The position numbers and the translations under genes were made by a program. Shown here piece after piece: positions 7,155 through 14,661 of a stretch of DNA of 14,661 bases. The stretch lies in the NCBI GenBank assembly GCA_964574605.1, contig CAZNOK010000128.1, forward strand, positions 1 to 14,661, in the 5' to 3' direction. Under the pieces are notes generated by a model. It had not been told where the DNA came from. It did no database searches and was given only the letters and a program-made list of their open reading frames with translations. Source of the DNA: CAIKAP01 sp964574605. GTDB lineage: Bacteria; Verrucomicrobiota; Verrucomicrobiia; Palsa-1439. Positions within the stretch are counted from its first letter, which is position 1, and each line of letters begins with the position of its first letter.

Positions 7155-9403
7155 AATTAGCCATCCTGTTCCTTGCCGTTAATACTGTTGCTGCGCCGTT
7201 TGACTGGCCGCCCATCACGCGCGAAACAAAACCGTGGGCCTATAACTGGTGGCTCGGCAGCGCCGTTGACAAGGACAACCTCACCAAGGAACTCGCACGC
7301 TACCGCGACGCCGGCCTCGGCGGCGTCCACATCATCCCGATTTACGGCGCCAAGGGTGCCGAGTCCCGCTACATCGAGTATCTCAGCCCGCAATGGATGG
7401 ACATGCTCCGCCACACCGTGACCGAGGCCAACCGACTCGGCCTCGGCGTGGACATGACCACCGGCACCGGCTGGTGTTTCGGCGGCCCCAACGTCGCTGA
7501 GCTTGACGCCGGCGTCACCACCAAGGACGGCGTCACCATGACGCCGGGACGAAAGGTCAAACGCGCCGCGCCCGGCGGCGAAGGCTGGATGCTGAATCCC
7601 TTTTACGCTGACGCCATGCAGCGTTACCTCCAGCGTTTCACCGACGCCTTCGCCAAATACGACGGCCCGAAACCGCGCACGATGTATCACGACTCCTACG
7701 AGTACAACTGCAACTGGTCGCCCAATCTTCCCGCCGAGTTTGAGAAGCGTCGCGGCTACAAACTTCCCGTCGCCGAATTGTTCCGCACGAAAGACAACGC
7801 CCAACTCAAGTCCGACTACCGCGAGACCATCTCCGACATGATGATCGAGCAAGTCTGGCCGCTCTGGAACAAATGGTGCCGCGACCACGGCTTCATCACG
7901 CGCGACCAAGCCCACGGCTCGCCGGCGAACCTCCTCGACCTCTACGCGCTCGCTGACATTCCCGAAACGGAAATGTTCCACACCGACCGCGACAAGTTCA
8001 TCTCGAAATTCGCCTCGTCCGCCGCCCATGTCGCCGGGCGCAAACTCGTCGCCGCCGAGACCGGCACATGGCTCGACGAACATTTCAACGAGACGCTCGC
8101 CGAACTCAAAATCCTCGTGGACGACCTTTTCCTCAGCGGCGTCAACCACGTCATCTACCACGGTTGCTGTTACTCGCCCGACGATGCCGCGTGGCCCGGC
8201 TGGCTGTTCTACGCCTCCACCGAGATGAACCCGCGCAACGCTTTCTGGCGCGACGTGCCAACGTTGAATCAGTACATCGCCCGCTGCCAATCCGTCCTCC
8301 AAGCCGGCCAACCTGACAATGACGTTCTCCTCTACTGGCCGATCTACGACCTCTGGCACGACGCGAGAGGTCTGACGCAAAATCTCACTGTCCACGCGCG
8401 CGAGTGGTTCCACGGCCAGCCAATCAGCGCCGTCGCCAAGAAACTCTGGGAACGCGGCTACAGCTTCGACTACATCTCTGACCGCCAACTTGCCGCCCTG
8501 ACCGGCCGTCACACCATCGTCATCCCGCCCAATAAACACATGCCCGCCGCAACCAAACGAGCCTTGGAGAAACTCGCCGCTGCCGGCAGCACCGTTCTCT
8601 ACGAAGGCGAACTTCCTGCTGAATCTCTGCGCGAATCGTTGGTGGACATTCCCGGCCTGCAATTCATCCGACGCGCCACCGGCGATGGCCGTTACTACTT
8701 CATCGCCAACCAAGGCACCAACTCCGTTAACGGCTGGGTGATTCTCACCACGGAGTTCGCCTCCGTCGCCATCATGGATCCCATGACCAGCCGCATCGGC
8801 ATGGCAGAAACCTGCAGAGGGAACGTGCGCCTTCAACTCGCTCCCGGTCAATCCATCATCCTCCGCACCTTCAAGACCAAAGTCACCGGCGAACCGTGGC
8901 GCTACAATGAACCCGGCGAAACCGTCACCGAAATCAAAGGCACGTGGCAAGTGAAGTTCATCCAAGGAGGCCCCGAATTGCCAGCGTCGTTTCGGACCGA
9001 CAAGCTCGCTTCGTGGACGGCGCAAGGTGGCGAAGCCGAGCGTTTCGCCGGCACAGCGCTTTACTCGACGACGTTCGACGCACCCGCCGGCAAAGGCCCG
9101 TGGCTGCTTGATCTTGGCGAGGTTTGCCACAGCGCGCGTGTCCGCATCAACGGCAGCGACCTCGGCACACTCATCATGCCGCCGTATCGGGTGCGCGTCG
9201 AGCAACTCAAACCGACCGGCAACGTGTTGGAAGTGGAAGTCACCAATCTGTCTGCCAATCGTCTTCGCGATCTCGACCGGCGCAAAGCCCAGTGGCGAAT
9301 CTTCAACGACATCAACTTCGTCAGCATCAATTACAAAGGCTTCGACGCGTCCGCGTGGCCCGTTCGGAACTCCGGGCTGCTTGGGCCTGTCACTTTCCGC
9401 TGA
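7151..9403 (+). CDS. Exported GH106-type glycoside hydrolase (putative alpha-L-rhamnosidase)
   Basis: This 750-residue enzyme probably releases alpha-L-rhamnose from plant or algal polysaccharides such as rhamnogalacturonan outside the cytoplasm. A short signal peptide (1-15, ending VAA-PFDW) is followed by the typical GH106 opening: KPWAYNWWLGSAV (27-39), AGLGGVHIIPIYG (54-66) and GLGVDMTTGTGWCFGGP (97-113), part of a (beta/alpha)8 barrel. Candidate active-site or metal-site acids are in HDSYEYN (180-186), AHGSPANLLDLY (254-265) and AAETGTW (301-307); I assign them by conservation, not by alignment. After a glutamine-amidotransferase-like region and linker, the C-terminus (about 635-720) is a GH2-type jelly-roll with ARVRINGSDLGT. 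It is somewhat short for the family, which often carries extra beta domains. It is the last gene of the plus-strand unit, and its stop overlaps the convergent gene by 14 bases. Confidence 0.85.
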   Translation: MKLAILFLAVNTVAAPFDWPPITRETKPWAYNWWLGSAVDKDNLTKELARYRDAGLGGVHIIPIYGAKGAESRYIEYLSPQWMDMLRHTVTEANRLGLGVDMTTGTGWCFGGPNVAELDAGVTTKDGVTMTPGRKVKRAAPGGEGWMLNPFYADAMQRYLQRFTDAFAKYDGPKPRTMYHDSYEYNCNWSPNLPAEFEKRRGYKLPVAELFRTKDNAQLKSDYRETISDMMIEQVWPLWNKWCRDHGFITRDQAHGSPANLLDLYALADIPETEMFHTDRDKFISKFASSAAHVAGRKLVAAETGTWLDEHFNETLAELKILVDDLFLSGVNHVIYHGCCYSPDDAAWPGWLFYASTEMNPRNAFWRDVPTLNQYIARCQSVLQAGQPDNDVLLYWPIYDLWHDARGLTQNLTVHAREWFHGQPISAVAKKLWERGYSFDYISDRQLAALTGRHTIVIPPNKHMPAATKRALEKLAAAGSTVLYEGELPAESLRESLVDIPGLQFIRRATGDGRYYFIANQGTNSVNGWVILTTEFASVAIMDPMTSRIGMAETCRGNVRLQLAPGQSIILRTFKTKVTGEPWRYNEPGETVTEIKGTWQVKFIQGGPELPASFRTDKLASWTAQGGEAERFAGTALYSTTFDAPAGKGPWLLDLGEVCHSARVRINGSDLGTLIMPPYRVRVEQLKPTGNVLEVEVTNLSANRLRDLDRRKAQWRIFNDINFVSINYKGFDASAWPVRNSGLLGPVTFR

Positions 9404-11543
9404 CAAGCACGCGCGTCTCGCCGCGTTTGATGGGCAGCGTGAACCGCGGGCCTTCACCAAGCACCGCGCCGGTTAACATGTCCTTCACCGGGCCTGCGAC
9501 GCCGGTGTCAACGGCCAGCGGGCCGTCCTGCGAAGCGTGCAGAGTGAGGTAACGACCGTTCGCATAGACGTTGCAGTCGGTTTCGGTGAACAGATGCACG
9601 CCCGCCGCGCGCGCCGCTTTCCGCAAGGCCTCGCTCGTTAGTCCGTTCTCGTCCACGAACAGCGAGACGCCGTGTCCGCTTTCACGTGCGACGCGCGCCA
9701 GCCGCGCCCGTTCACCGGACGAGAAACACCAAGCGTTGACGAACACAAACAGCTTCGCCTGCACTTTACCAGTCAGCACGTCGTCGAGCAGGTACTGGCC
9801 GTACGGCGCGCCCATCCGGCCAAGCGGTGCGCGCACTTCGTAAACTGTCTTGCGCGACACGCGGACTCCGCCGGGAGCGACGCGCAACATGGCTTGCTCG
9901 TCAATCACCACCGCCACTTCGGGACGGAACGACGCCGGGTTCTTCAGGAAAAACTCGTCGAGTTGTTCGAGCCGTTTCATCTCCGCCCACATCCCGGCGT
10001 CGTTGAACCAGCCGGTCGCAGTGAGGTCCATCCACCACGTCCCGAAATTGCGGAACGCCTCCTGCGCGACGTTGCGAACCAACTCGGCGTTTGTTTCCGC
10101 CAACGTACTCACGTGGTCGCGCCAACCCGGCGGGTCGCCGGTGGCGAGGTACGTGTGGGTGTCGTCTTCGTTCAGCCAGAGCTTGCCGGTCAGCGCCACG
10201 CTTTCCGCCGCTGTCATCGAGGGCGCGCGCTGGCCGAGGCCCCGGTCGAAATACGAAATCGGCGAGCACAACACGTCAATGTCCGGACAATCCAGCACGC
10301 GCCGCAACGCGTAGTGTCCCGATGTCGCCGGGCCGTTGGCCACGGGAGCAAACTCAAACACGTAGCCGTAAAAGAACACGACCAGCTTTCGCCCGCGAGA
10401 CGCCTTCCGTGCGGCATGCGCCAGTTCAATGACGCAATCAGCCATCGCCTGTTGCTGAAACTTTGCCCACTCGACGACCATGGCCGACGCAAACATATTC
10501 GTCGAACGCCGCTCCGCCGGCGTCGGCACAGGAACTTTTGCGCCACGCCAACGTTGCCACGCGGCGAGGTCGGCGGGCGCATAGCCGTTGAGCGGGCGTT
10601 TCCAAGTGTCGAGGTAGAACCATTCGGCGGTGTTCTGTCCGGTGGGATGGTAACCGGCCATGTGGTCGCCGAACTTCTCTTCGAGATGTTCAATCAACGC
10701 CGTCAGCCGTTCTGACGCGTCGCGACGGAATTGCGGCGACGCCGGCACGGCGTTGTCGCGATGGCCGTCGTCCCACTGCATCACGTCGCCGGGATGCGCT
10801 TCGCGCCACCACTTGGGCGGATACAAACCGATGCGCGGCAGCAGCAGCGCCTTCGGATTCGCGCGCAGCACCGTCTCGCACGCCGCATCCACGCCTTTCC
10901 AATCCACCGTCTCGCCCGGCTTCGGCCACGGCGTAGCGACGGGGAAACTGACGAAGTCCACGCCCACATTCGCCGCGAGTTTGATTTGCGACTCGAACAC
11001 ATCCGCCGGGCCGCCGAGCCGTACGAACGGTTGTCCGGGCCGGTAGAACGCGACGTTGAGTGAGCGTGCCGGCGTGGCGCGCACGCGGAAACCGACGCGA
11101 TAGCGCTGGCCGGCTGTGATCGTGAGGTTGGGCTGTGAGTAAATGTGAAAACCGTTCTTCTCGCTGCCCGTCGCGACTTTGATGCGAAGCGTCCCGTCGC
11201 CCTTTTGGAGTGCGCTTTTCGTGCTGGCCGGCCAGACGACCCAGTCGCCAAGGTTCAGGTCGTTGAGTTTGATGTCGCGGAGTTCAACTTCGCCGGGTTG
11301 GTTGCCAAAACGAAAATGCATCGTGCCGGTGGTGGCGTTGTCGGTGGCGATGAACTCGAAGTTGATCTGTTGCCAGTCGCTCGACACCGGAATCGGGGCC
11401 GCGCCCGGCGCACCCCAAAACATTCGGGCGCGGACCGGCTTGCCGTCCACGACAATCCGTGGCGCGCCGTGGGGCGATTCAACGCGAACAGTCAGGGCGA
11501 ACGCGGTGTTGACCGAAAGGAGCAAAAGGAGGAAACGCTTCAT
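9390..11543 (-). CDS. Exported GH42-like (clan GH-A type) putative glycoside hydrolase
   Basis: This encodes a 717-residue protein with a clear signal peptide (KRF then seven hydrophobic residues, ending AFA). Residues about 18-165 look like a beta-sandwich carbohydrate-binding region, with WQQINFEF and RYRVGFRVRATP as in CBM4/9/22-type domains. Residues about 175-540 resemble a TIM barrel of the beta-galactosidase GH42 kind: VGVDFVSFP (193-201), LLLPRIGLYPPKWW (233-246), GYHPTGQNTAEWFY (297-310) with Glu307 as acid/base candidate, and LWLNEDDTHTY (455-465) with Glu459 as nucleophile candidate. A flavodoxin-like trimerisation-type domain (about 540-655, LFVFVNAWCFSSGERARL) and a small beta domain follow, as in GH42. 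Overall similarity to characterised GH42 enzymes seems low, so substrate is open. The start lies within the ATGA overlap with the upstream beta-helix gene, which indicates coupling. Confidence 0.65.
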   Translation of the reverse strand: MKRFLLLLLSVNTAFALTVRVESPHGAPRIVVDGKPVRARMFWGAPGAAPIPVSSDWQQINFEFIATDNATTGTMHFRFGNQPGEVELRDIKLNDLNLGDWVVWPASTKSALQKGDGTLRIKVATGSEKNGFHIYSQPNLTITAGQRYRVGFRVRATPARSLNVAFYRPGQPFVRLGGPADVFESQIKLAANVGVDFVSFPVATPWPKPGETVDWKGVDAACETVLRANPKALLLPRIGLYPPKWWREAHPGDVMQWDDGHRDNAVPASPQFRRDASERLTALIEHLEEKFGDHMAGYHPTGQNTAEWFYLDTWKRPLNGYAPADLAAWQRWRGAKVPVPTPAERRSTNMFASAMVVEWAKFQQQAMADCVIELAHAARKASRGRKLVVFFYGYVFEFAPVANGPATSGHYALRRVLDCPDIDVLCSPISYFDRGLGQRAPSMTAAESVALTGKLWLNEDDTHTYLATGDPPGWRDHVSTLAETNAELVRNVAQEAFRNFGTWWMDLTATGWFNDAGMWAEMKRLEQLDEFFLKNPASFRPEVAVVIDEQAMLRVAPGGVRVSRKTVYEVRAPLGRMGAPYGQYLLDDVLTGKVQAKLFVFVNAWCFSSGERARLARVARESGHGVSLFVDENGLTSEALRKAARAAGVHLFTETDCNVYANGRYLTLHASQDGPLAVDTGVAGPVKDMLTGAVLGEGPRFTLPIKRGETRVLVSGK

Positions 11544-13321
11544 CGTTTCAGTCTGATGAGCCTTTTGCGGGCTTGTTTGTATTCCGGTGAGCCTGGCATC
11601 ACATCAAGGTGGTTGTCCTCAAGTTTCACCAGCGGCAACGCTTTTTTCTCGATGTTGTCCCACTTGCCGCGGACACAGGTGTTGCGAGCGATGACGTTGC
11701 CTTTCGGCGCGGCAGGTTCGTCGTCGAGGATGTTCACCAGTTGCGGGTAGCGCGTGCTCCACGGCGGCTGTTTGTAGGGCATCGCGTTGAGGCGTTGGGT
11801 CATCGTCGTCGGAACGCTCTTCGCTGCCCAGCCAAGTGCGCGCGCGTCCACGTGAACGGAGGGTTTGCAGTCTATGAAGAGATTGTCCGCGATGACATTG
11901 TCGCGCCCGCCGCCGATGAATGCAGCGCGGGTGACGTTTGAGAAGAGGTTGCCGGAAATGGTGATGCCGCAAAGCATGTCATCGAGATAGACGCCCATGC
12001 AGCCGCGGTCTTGAAATCCGCTGATGTCGTGGAGGTAGTTGTGGCGGATGACGGTGCCGCGGGCGGTCCAGTCGCGGCCGTTGTAGATCGCGCCGGCGTC
12101 GTTGGACTCGGTGCAGACGTGGTGGATTTCGTTGAACTCGATGATGTGGTCGTTGCCGCCGAACGACATCGCTTCGTGCGGCGCGTCATGGATGAGGTTG
12201 TGGGCGGCGCGGTTGCCGACGCCGCTGAGCGCGATGGCGGGCCGGTACATCCGGTTCCAGCGCGCGTAGTGGTGGATGTGGTTGTTCTCTGCAACGTGCC
12301 CGGCGGGCGTGAGCGTCTTGCGGTCGCCACCGGTCAACCCGATGCCGCCGTTGCCAGTAGCGTAGATGTCGCAATCCGCGACGCGATGCGCGGTGCCGCC
12401 GGTCATGCTTAGCGCTCGACCGCCGACGTTGCGGATAGTGCAGCCGATGATTTGGTTGTGCTGACCGTCTTTGCTGCTGATGGCTGTGCCTTGTGTCGCT
12501 TCGAAGATCAGTCCGCGCACGGTCACATTCGTCGCATTCTGAATCGTCACCAAATTGCTCAACAGTGAAGTAACTGCCGTTCCTTGTTCGATGGGCGCTG
12601 GCGGCAGGAAATAGAGGCGGCCTGCCGCGCGGTCGAGATACCATTCGCCGGGGGCGTCGAGTTCGCTGAGCGCGTTGAAGGCGTAATACCATTGTCCTTT
12701 CCGATACCCGTAGCTGTGCGCCGGCGGCGCGAGAGTGATGATACGTTTCTCGGTGTCAATCGAGGCGATCTTCTGGCGTTGGTCCGACCAGTCGTGAAAC
12801 CAGTAACCGTGCAACGCGACGTCCTTCTCACCGACCCAGCGGGCGGGGCGGTCGCCATCGTAGTAGAACTTCGGCGTCTTGCTGCCTTTGCGGCCGCGGA
12901 CTTCATAGTTCTGCTCGACCACATCCACGATCTTGACGAAACCGGTGTTCGGCCAGCGCGCGATGGTCATCGGCTGGTCCTGAAAGAACAACTCCAACCG
13001 GTCTCCCGCGACGGCGCCGACGTCGGCCTGCAGCACTTTGCCTCGTACCGATTCGTCCAGTCGCGCCAACACCGACGGGTCGCTGACCGGTTTCCAGCCC
13101 GTGACGCGCTGGCCACCGCTGATGATTGGTTTCTCGTTGCGGTGCGCGGTCAGCGTCAGCCCGGAATGTTCGGGGCCGAGCACGATTGGTTTGTCGAGAA
13201 AGTAGGTGCCGGCGCGCAGCTCGATGGTGAGCGGTTTCGGCGCGGTGCGGGCAGTTTCGATGTTCTTCTCCAACGAAGCGGTGTCGGAGACAATGAGGAC
13301 GGCGGCAAGCAGAAGATTCAT
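11540..13321 (-). CDS. Exported right-handed parallel beta-helix protein, GH141-like
   Basis: The protein is 593 residues from ATG 13321. The frame stays open upstream to 13435 through the N run, but the hydrophobic MNLLLAAVLIVSD signal begins at this ATG, so I take it as the start; no Shine-Dalgarno sequence is visible. Residues about 33-125 hold the family's entry region, with LRAGTYFLDKPIVLGPEHSG, ISGGQRVTGWKPV and IARWPN (120-125). An inserted domain follows, then beta-helix coils at about 257-482, rich in repeated N-x-I motifs such as AHNLIHD, IIEFNEIHH and IRHNYLHDI. Conserved acids lie in NDAGAIYNGRDW (407-418) and GVYLDDML (443-450), the region that appears catalytic in GH141 (fucosidase/xylanase family). 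Family placement is by recalled pattern; a pectate-lyase-like non-GH141 role is possible. It overlaps the downstream GH42-like gene by 4 bases. Confidence 0.75.
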   Translation of the reverse strand: MNLLLAAVLIVSDTASLEKNIETARTAPKPLTIELRAGTYFLDKPIVLGPEHSGLTLTAHRNEKPIISGGQRVTGWKPVSDPSVLARLDESVRGKVLQADVGAVAGDRLELFFQDQPMTIARWPNTGFVKIVDVVEQNYEVRGRKGSKTPKFYYDGDRPARWVGEKDVALHGYWFHDWSDQRQKIASIDTEKRIITLAPPAHSYGYRKGQWYYAFNALSELDAPGEWYLDRAAGRLYFLPPAPIEQGTAVTSLLSNLVTIQNATNVTVRGLIFEATQGTAISSKDGQHNQIIGCTIRNVGGRALSMTGGTAHRVADCDIYATGNGGIGLTGGDRKTLTPAGHVAENNHIHHYARWNRMYRPAIALSGVGNRAAHNLIHDAPHEAMSFGGNDHIIEFNEIHHVCTESNDAGAIYNGRDWTARGTVIRHNYLHDISGFQDRGCMGVYLDDMLCGITISGNLFSNVTRAAFIGGGRDNVIADNLFIDCKPSVHVDARALGWAAKSVPTTMTQRLNAMPYKQPPWSTRYPQLVNILDDEPAAPKGNVIARNTCVRGKWDNIEKKALPLVKLEDNHLDVMPGSPEYKQARKRLIRLKR

Positions 13322-13357
13322 GCCATTCAGTTGTTGCGCGGGGTGTGGCGGTCGGCC

Positions 13358-13367
13358 NNNNNNNNNN
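13358..13367. other. Assembly gap (10 N)
   Basis: There are ten undetermined bases between the beta-helix gene start and a small basic ORF. Ten N is a common placeholder, so the true missing length may differ and any reading frame drawn across it is unreliable. Confidence 0.97.
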
Positions 13368-13368
13368 T

Positions 13369-13425
13369 GGCGTCGAGGCCGAGGCCGAGCAGTTTTTTCT
13401 TCGCTTTGTGTTTCTTCGCTGGCAT
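13369..13425 (-). CDS. Small basic conserved protein, 3' part lost in the assembly gap
   Basis: The first 19 codons read MPAKKHKAKKKLLGLGLDA and start 14 bases after the rsmE stop, in the same direction. The lysine-rich start followed by LLGLGLD resembles a small conserved protein of Planctomycetes and Verrucomicrobia, which as I recall continues with a DGH motif and a GGSEETHE motif. The continuation would lie in the N run. Across the gap as drawn, the frame would end after ADRHTPRNN with a stop at 13327-13329, giving only 32 residues. If the gap is larger than 10 bases the gene could be a normal 60-90 residues. Function is unknown in the family. Confidence 0.5.
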
Positions 13426-13439
13426 TGCGCGGCAACGTA

Positions 13440-14141
13440 TCAGACGCCGGCGTGCGTCACAAGCTCGTGATGCACGACACTGAGCGCGTAGAGCGCCGCC
13501 GTGTCGGCGCGCAACACGAGCGGGCCGAGTGTGATTGGACGGAATCCAGCCGCGGCGATGGCCGCGTATTCCGCCGGGGTGAAATCGCCTTCGGGACCGA
13601 TCAACACGCAGACCGAGCGGGCGGCGCGGATGACATTCTTCGCCGGCGTGGCGTCGGGATGAAGCGCGGCGACGAGTTTCAAATCGAAGTGGTTGGGTGC
13701 GCGGAGAAAATCGTCGAGCGATTGCGCCGGCACAATCGCGGGGAGCCAGTTGTTGCCGCATTGTTTGCAGGCTTCGAGCGCGATCTCGGTCCAGCGCGGC
13801 GTTTTGTCGGCGCGGACGATGGTGCGTTCGGTGATGAGCGGCGCGATGCCGGTGACGCCAAGCTCAGTCGCTTTCTGGATGATGAAATCGAAGTTCTTTT
13901 TGATGACGGCGGCGGCGAGCGTAATGCGGCACGGCAGCGGCGGCACGCTACGTTGTTCGAGCGCGGCGAGCCGGACTTCGCGTTTTGTCAGCGACTCGAT
14001 CCGGCAACGGGCGGCGTTGCCGCGTCCGTCGAACGCTTCGATGATGTCGCCGGAACAAAGCCGGAACACATCGCGGCAATGATGCGCCTCCTCGTCGGTC
14101 AACAGCAACGAATCAAGGTTGGGCAGGAAGAATCGGTGCAT
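13440..14141 (-). CDS. rsmE: 16S rRNA (uracil(1498)-N(3))-methyltransferase RsmE
   Basis: This 233-residue SPOUT-fold enzyme methylates N3 of U1498 in 16S rRNA using S-adenosylmethionine, acting on assembled 30S subunits. An N-terminal PUA-like domain (1 to about 70) begins MHRFFLP and contains HHCRDVFRL (20-28), the counterpart of the usual H-x-x-x-VLR. The SPOUT domain contains KATELGV (90-96), EACKQCGN (123-130, usually EQSGR), the SAM-knot motif IGPEGDFTPAE (181-191) and LGPLVLRADTAAL (205-217). Length matches the family (about 240). It sits 12 bases after the NTF2-like gene and 14 bases before the small basic gene, so it is probably co-transcribed with both. The EACKQCGN version is slightly unusual but known in form. 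The identification is secure. Confidence 0.95.
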   Translation of the reverse strand: MHRFFLPNLDSLLLTDEEAHHCRDVFRLCSGDIIEAFDGRGNAARCRIESLTKREVRLAALEQRSVPPLPCRITLAAAVIKKNFDFIIQKATELGVTGIAPLITERTIVRADKTPRWTEIALEACKQCGNNWLPAIVPAQSLDDFLRAPNHFDLKLVAALHPDATPAKNVIRAARSVCVLIGPEGDFTPAEYAAIAAAGFRPITLGPLVLRADTAALYALSVVHHELVTHAGV

Positions 14142-14153
14142 GGTGGTGTGAAA

Positions 14154-14609
14154 TCAATCGAACTTCAGTTCCGGGGACTCGACGCGCGTCATTTTCCAAC
14201 CGTCGCTCGTCTTGCGGAAGAAGAGGCGGATCCGCTCGGCGTTCAACTCCGTGCTGCCACCGCCGGCGCGCTTGGTGAGGACTTTGGCGACGATCGTGGC
14301 CTGCGCTTTCTGATTGTCATCGGCGATCTCGACGGCCGTGTCGCTGATGATGATGAACATCGCGTCGTATTGTGAACGCGTGCTTCGCACGATGCCGAGC
14401 AGGGTGGCTTTGTCCATCCCCCGGTCGTCGCCGTAATCGCCGGCGATGCAGTCAGCCAACGTGAGAATTTTATTCTGTTTGACGGCGCTCGCCATGGTGG
14501 TGATAAGCCGTCTGATGCGCGTTTCGTCGGTCACGAAGAACCGTTGCCAGCCCTGCCACAGGAGCCAGACCAGCAACGCTGCCACTACGATTCGCAACAG
14601 CCATTTCAT
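14154..14609 (-). CDS. Membrane-anchored NTF2-like protein of unknown function
   Basis: The protein is 151 residues from ATG 14609. A longer reading from TTG 14624 is possible, but GGAGG lies 8 bases before ATG 14609, which decides the start. Residues 2-22 form one hydrophobic segment (KWLLRIVVAALLVWLLWQGW) that would act as an uncleaved anchor. The rest resembles a SnoaL/NTF2-like cone: a helix (about 30-48, ETRIRRLITTMASAVKQNK), a region with GDYGDDRGMDKATLL, then antiparallel strands (FIIISDTAVEIADD, ATIVAKVLTKR, ERIRLFFRKTSDGWKMTRVE). The closing strand with DGWK(M/I) is typical of NTF2-like proteins. No catalytic residues are evident. The start overlaps the stop of the gene to its right (ATGA), and rsmE follows 12 bases downstream. 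Confidence 0.75.
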   Translation of the reverse strand: MKWLLRIVVAALLVWLLWQGWQRFFVTDETRIRRLITTMASAVKQNKILTLADCIAGDYGDDRGMDKATLLGIVRSTRSQYDAMFIIISDTAVEIADDNQKAQATIVAKVLTKRAGGGSTELNAERIRLFFRKTSDGWKMTRVESPELKFD

Positions 14610-14661
14610 TTTTTCCACCTCCAATGCCAGATGAGTTTGCCGACGACAAGTCGCGTGGCGA
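14606..14661 (-). CDS. C-terminal end of an upstream gene, cut by the window edge
   Basis: On the minus strand the frame ending in TGA (14606-14608) is open to the window edge. It reads ATRLVVGKLIWHWRWKK before the stop, a basic and aromatic tail. It overlaps ATG 14609 by 4 bases (ATGA), the same joint as in the other gene pairs here, so it is probably the preceding gene of the same operon. Too little is present to identify it. Confidence 0.5.
   Translation of the reverse strand, partial: ATRLVVGKLIWHWRWKK
14618..14622 (-). promoter_or_regulatory. Shine-Dalgarno site GGAGG for the NTF2-like gene
   Basis: GGAGG on the minus strand lies 8 bases before ATG 14609 and within the end of the upstream reading frame. 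It is the strongest ribosome binding site in the window and argues against the TTG at 14624, whose start codon abuts it. Confidence 0.7.

Noticed and set aside
7157..9460. Very long open frame on the minus strand opposite the GH106 gene (767 codons).
   Set aside because: It mirrors the GH106 codons, as expected where third positions are mostly C or G. Its product is low-complexity in Val, Ala, Gly, Asp and Glu with no recognisable motif, while the plus strand carries a clear enzyme.
7151..11543. Similar signal peptides (both containing VNT before the cleavage site) in GH106 and the GH42-like protein as a sign of duplication.
   Set aside because: The similarity is limited to a few residues in a low-complexity hydrophobic segment and the mature proteins are unrelated.
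13322..13435. N-terminal extension of the beta-helix protein to 13435.
   Set aside because: The extension runs through the N run, is Arg/Pro/Glu-rich without homology-like features, and precedes a clean signal peptide that begins at ATG 13321.

Overview
The window is G+C-rich and almost fully coding, with a strong preference for C-ending codons, very short intergenic gaps and a run of 10 N (13358-13367) that marks an assembly join. The mix suggests a heterotrophic member of the PVC superphylum, most likely Verrucomicrobiota, probably from a draft or metagenome assembly. The mix is a single-chain indolepyruvate oxidoreductase, an alpha-L-rhamnosidase of family GH106, a GH141-like beta-helix protein, a GH42-like protein and a large exported HEAT-repeat protein. 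The taxonomic call is an inference from gene content. No rRNA, tRNA, CRISPR array, insertion sequence or phage gene was seen.

Left part: a small lipoprotein gene with a SecD-P1-like C-terminus (41-511, minus) is divergently arranged from a four-gene plus-strand unit (557-9403). The four genes are a fused IorA/IorB-type 2-oxoacid:ferredoxin oxidoreductase, a permuted papain-fold (YiiX/NlpC-P60-like) cysteine hydrolase, an exported protein with about ten 26-27-residue repeats followed by HEAT repeats, and an exported GH106 enzyme. Each consecutive pair overlaps by exactly 4 bases (GTGA or ATGA), so they are almost certainly co-transcribed and translationally coupled, although cytoplasmic and exported functions are mixed.

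Right part: a minus-strand unit runs from the right edge inward. It holds the tail of an unidentified gene, a membrane-anchored NTF2-like protein, rsmE (16S rRNA m3U1498 methyltransferase), a small basic protein cut by the assembly gap, a GH141-like parallel beta-helix protein and a GH42-like exported protein. Most joints are 4-base overlaps or gaps of 12-14 bases. The two units converge and their last genes overlap by 14 bases at the stop codons (9390-9403), leaving no room for an ordinary terminator.

Together, three exported carbohydrate-active proteins meet around the convergence point (GH106, GH42-like, GH141-like). They look like a small locus for a rhamnose/fucose/galactose-type polysaccharide, attached to housekeeping or amino-acid catabolism genes. 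The least explained items are the 26/27-residue repeat protein, the cysteine hydrolase in its operon, and a GTAG-headed REP-like hairpin sitting in frame inside the repeat-protein gene.
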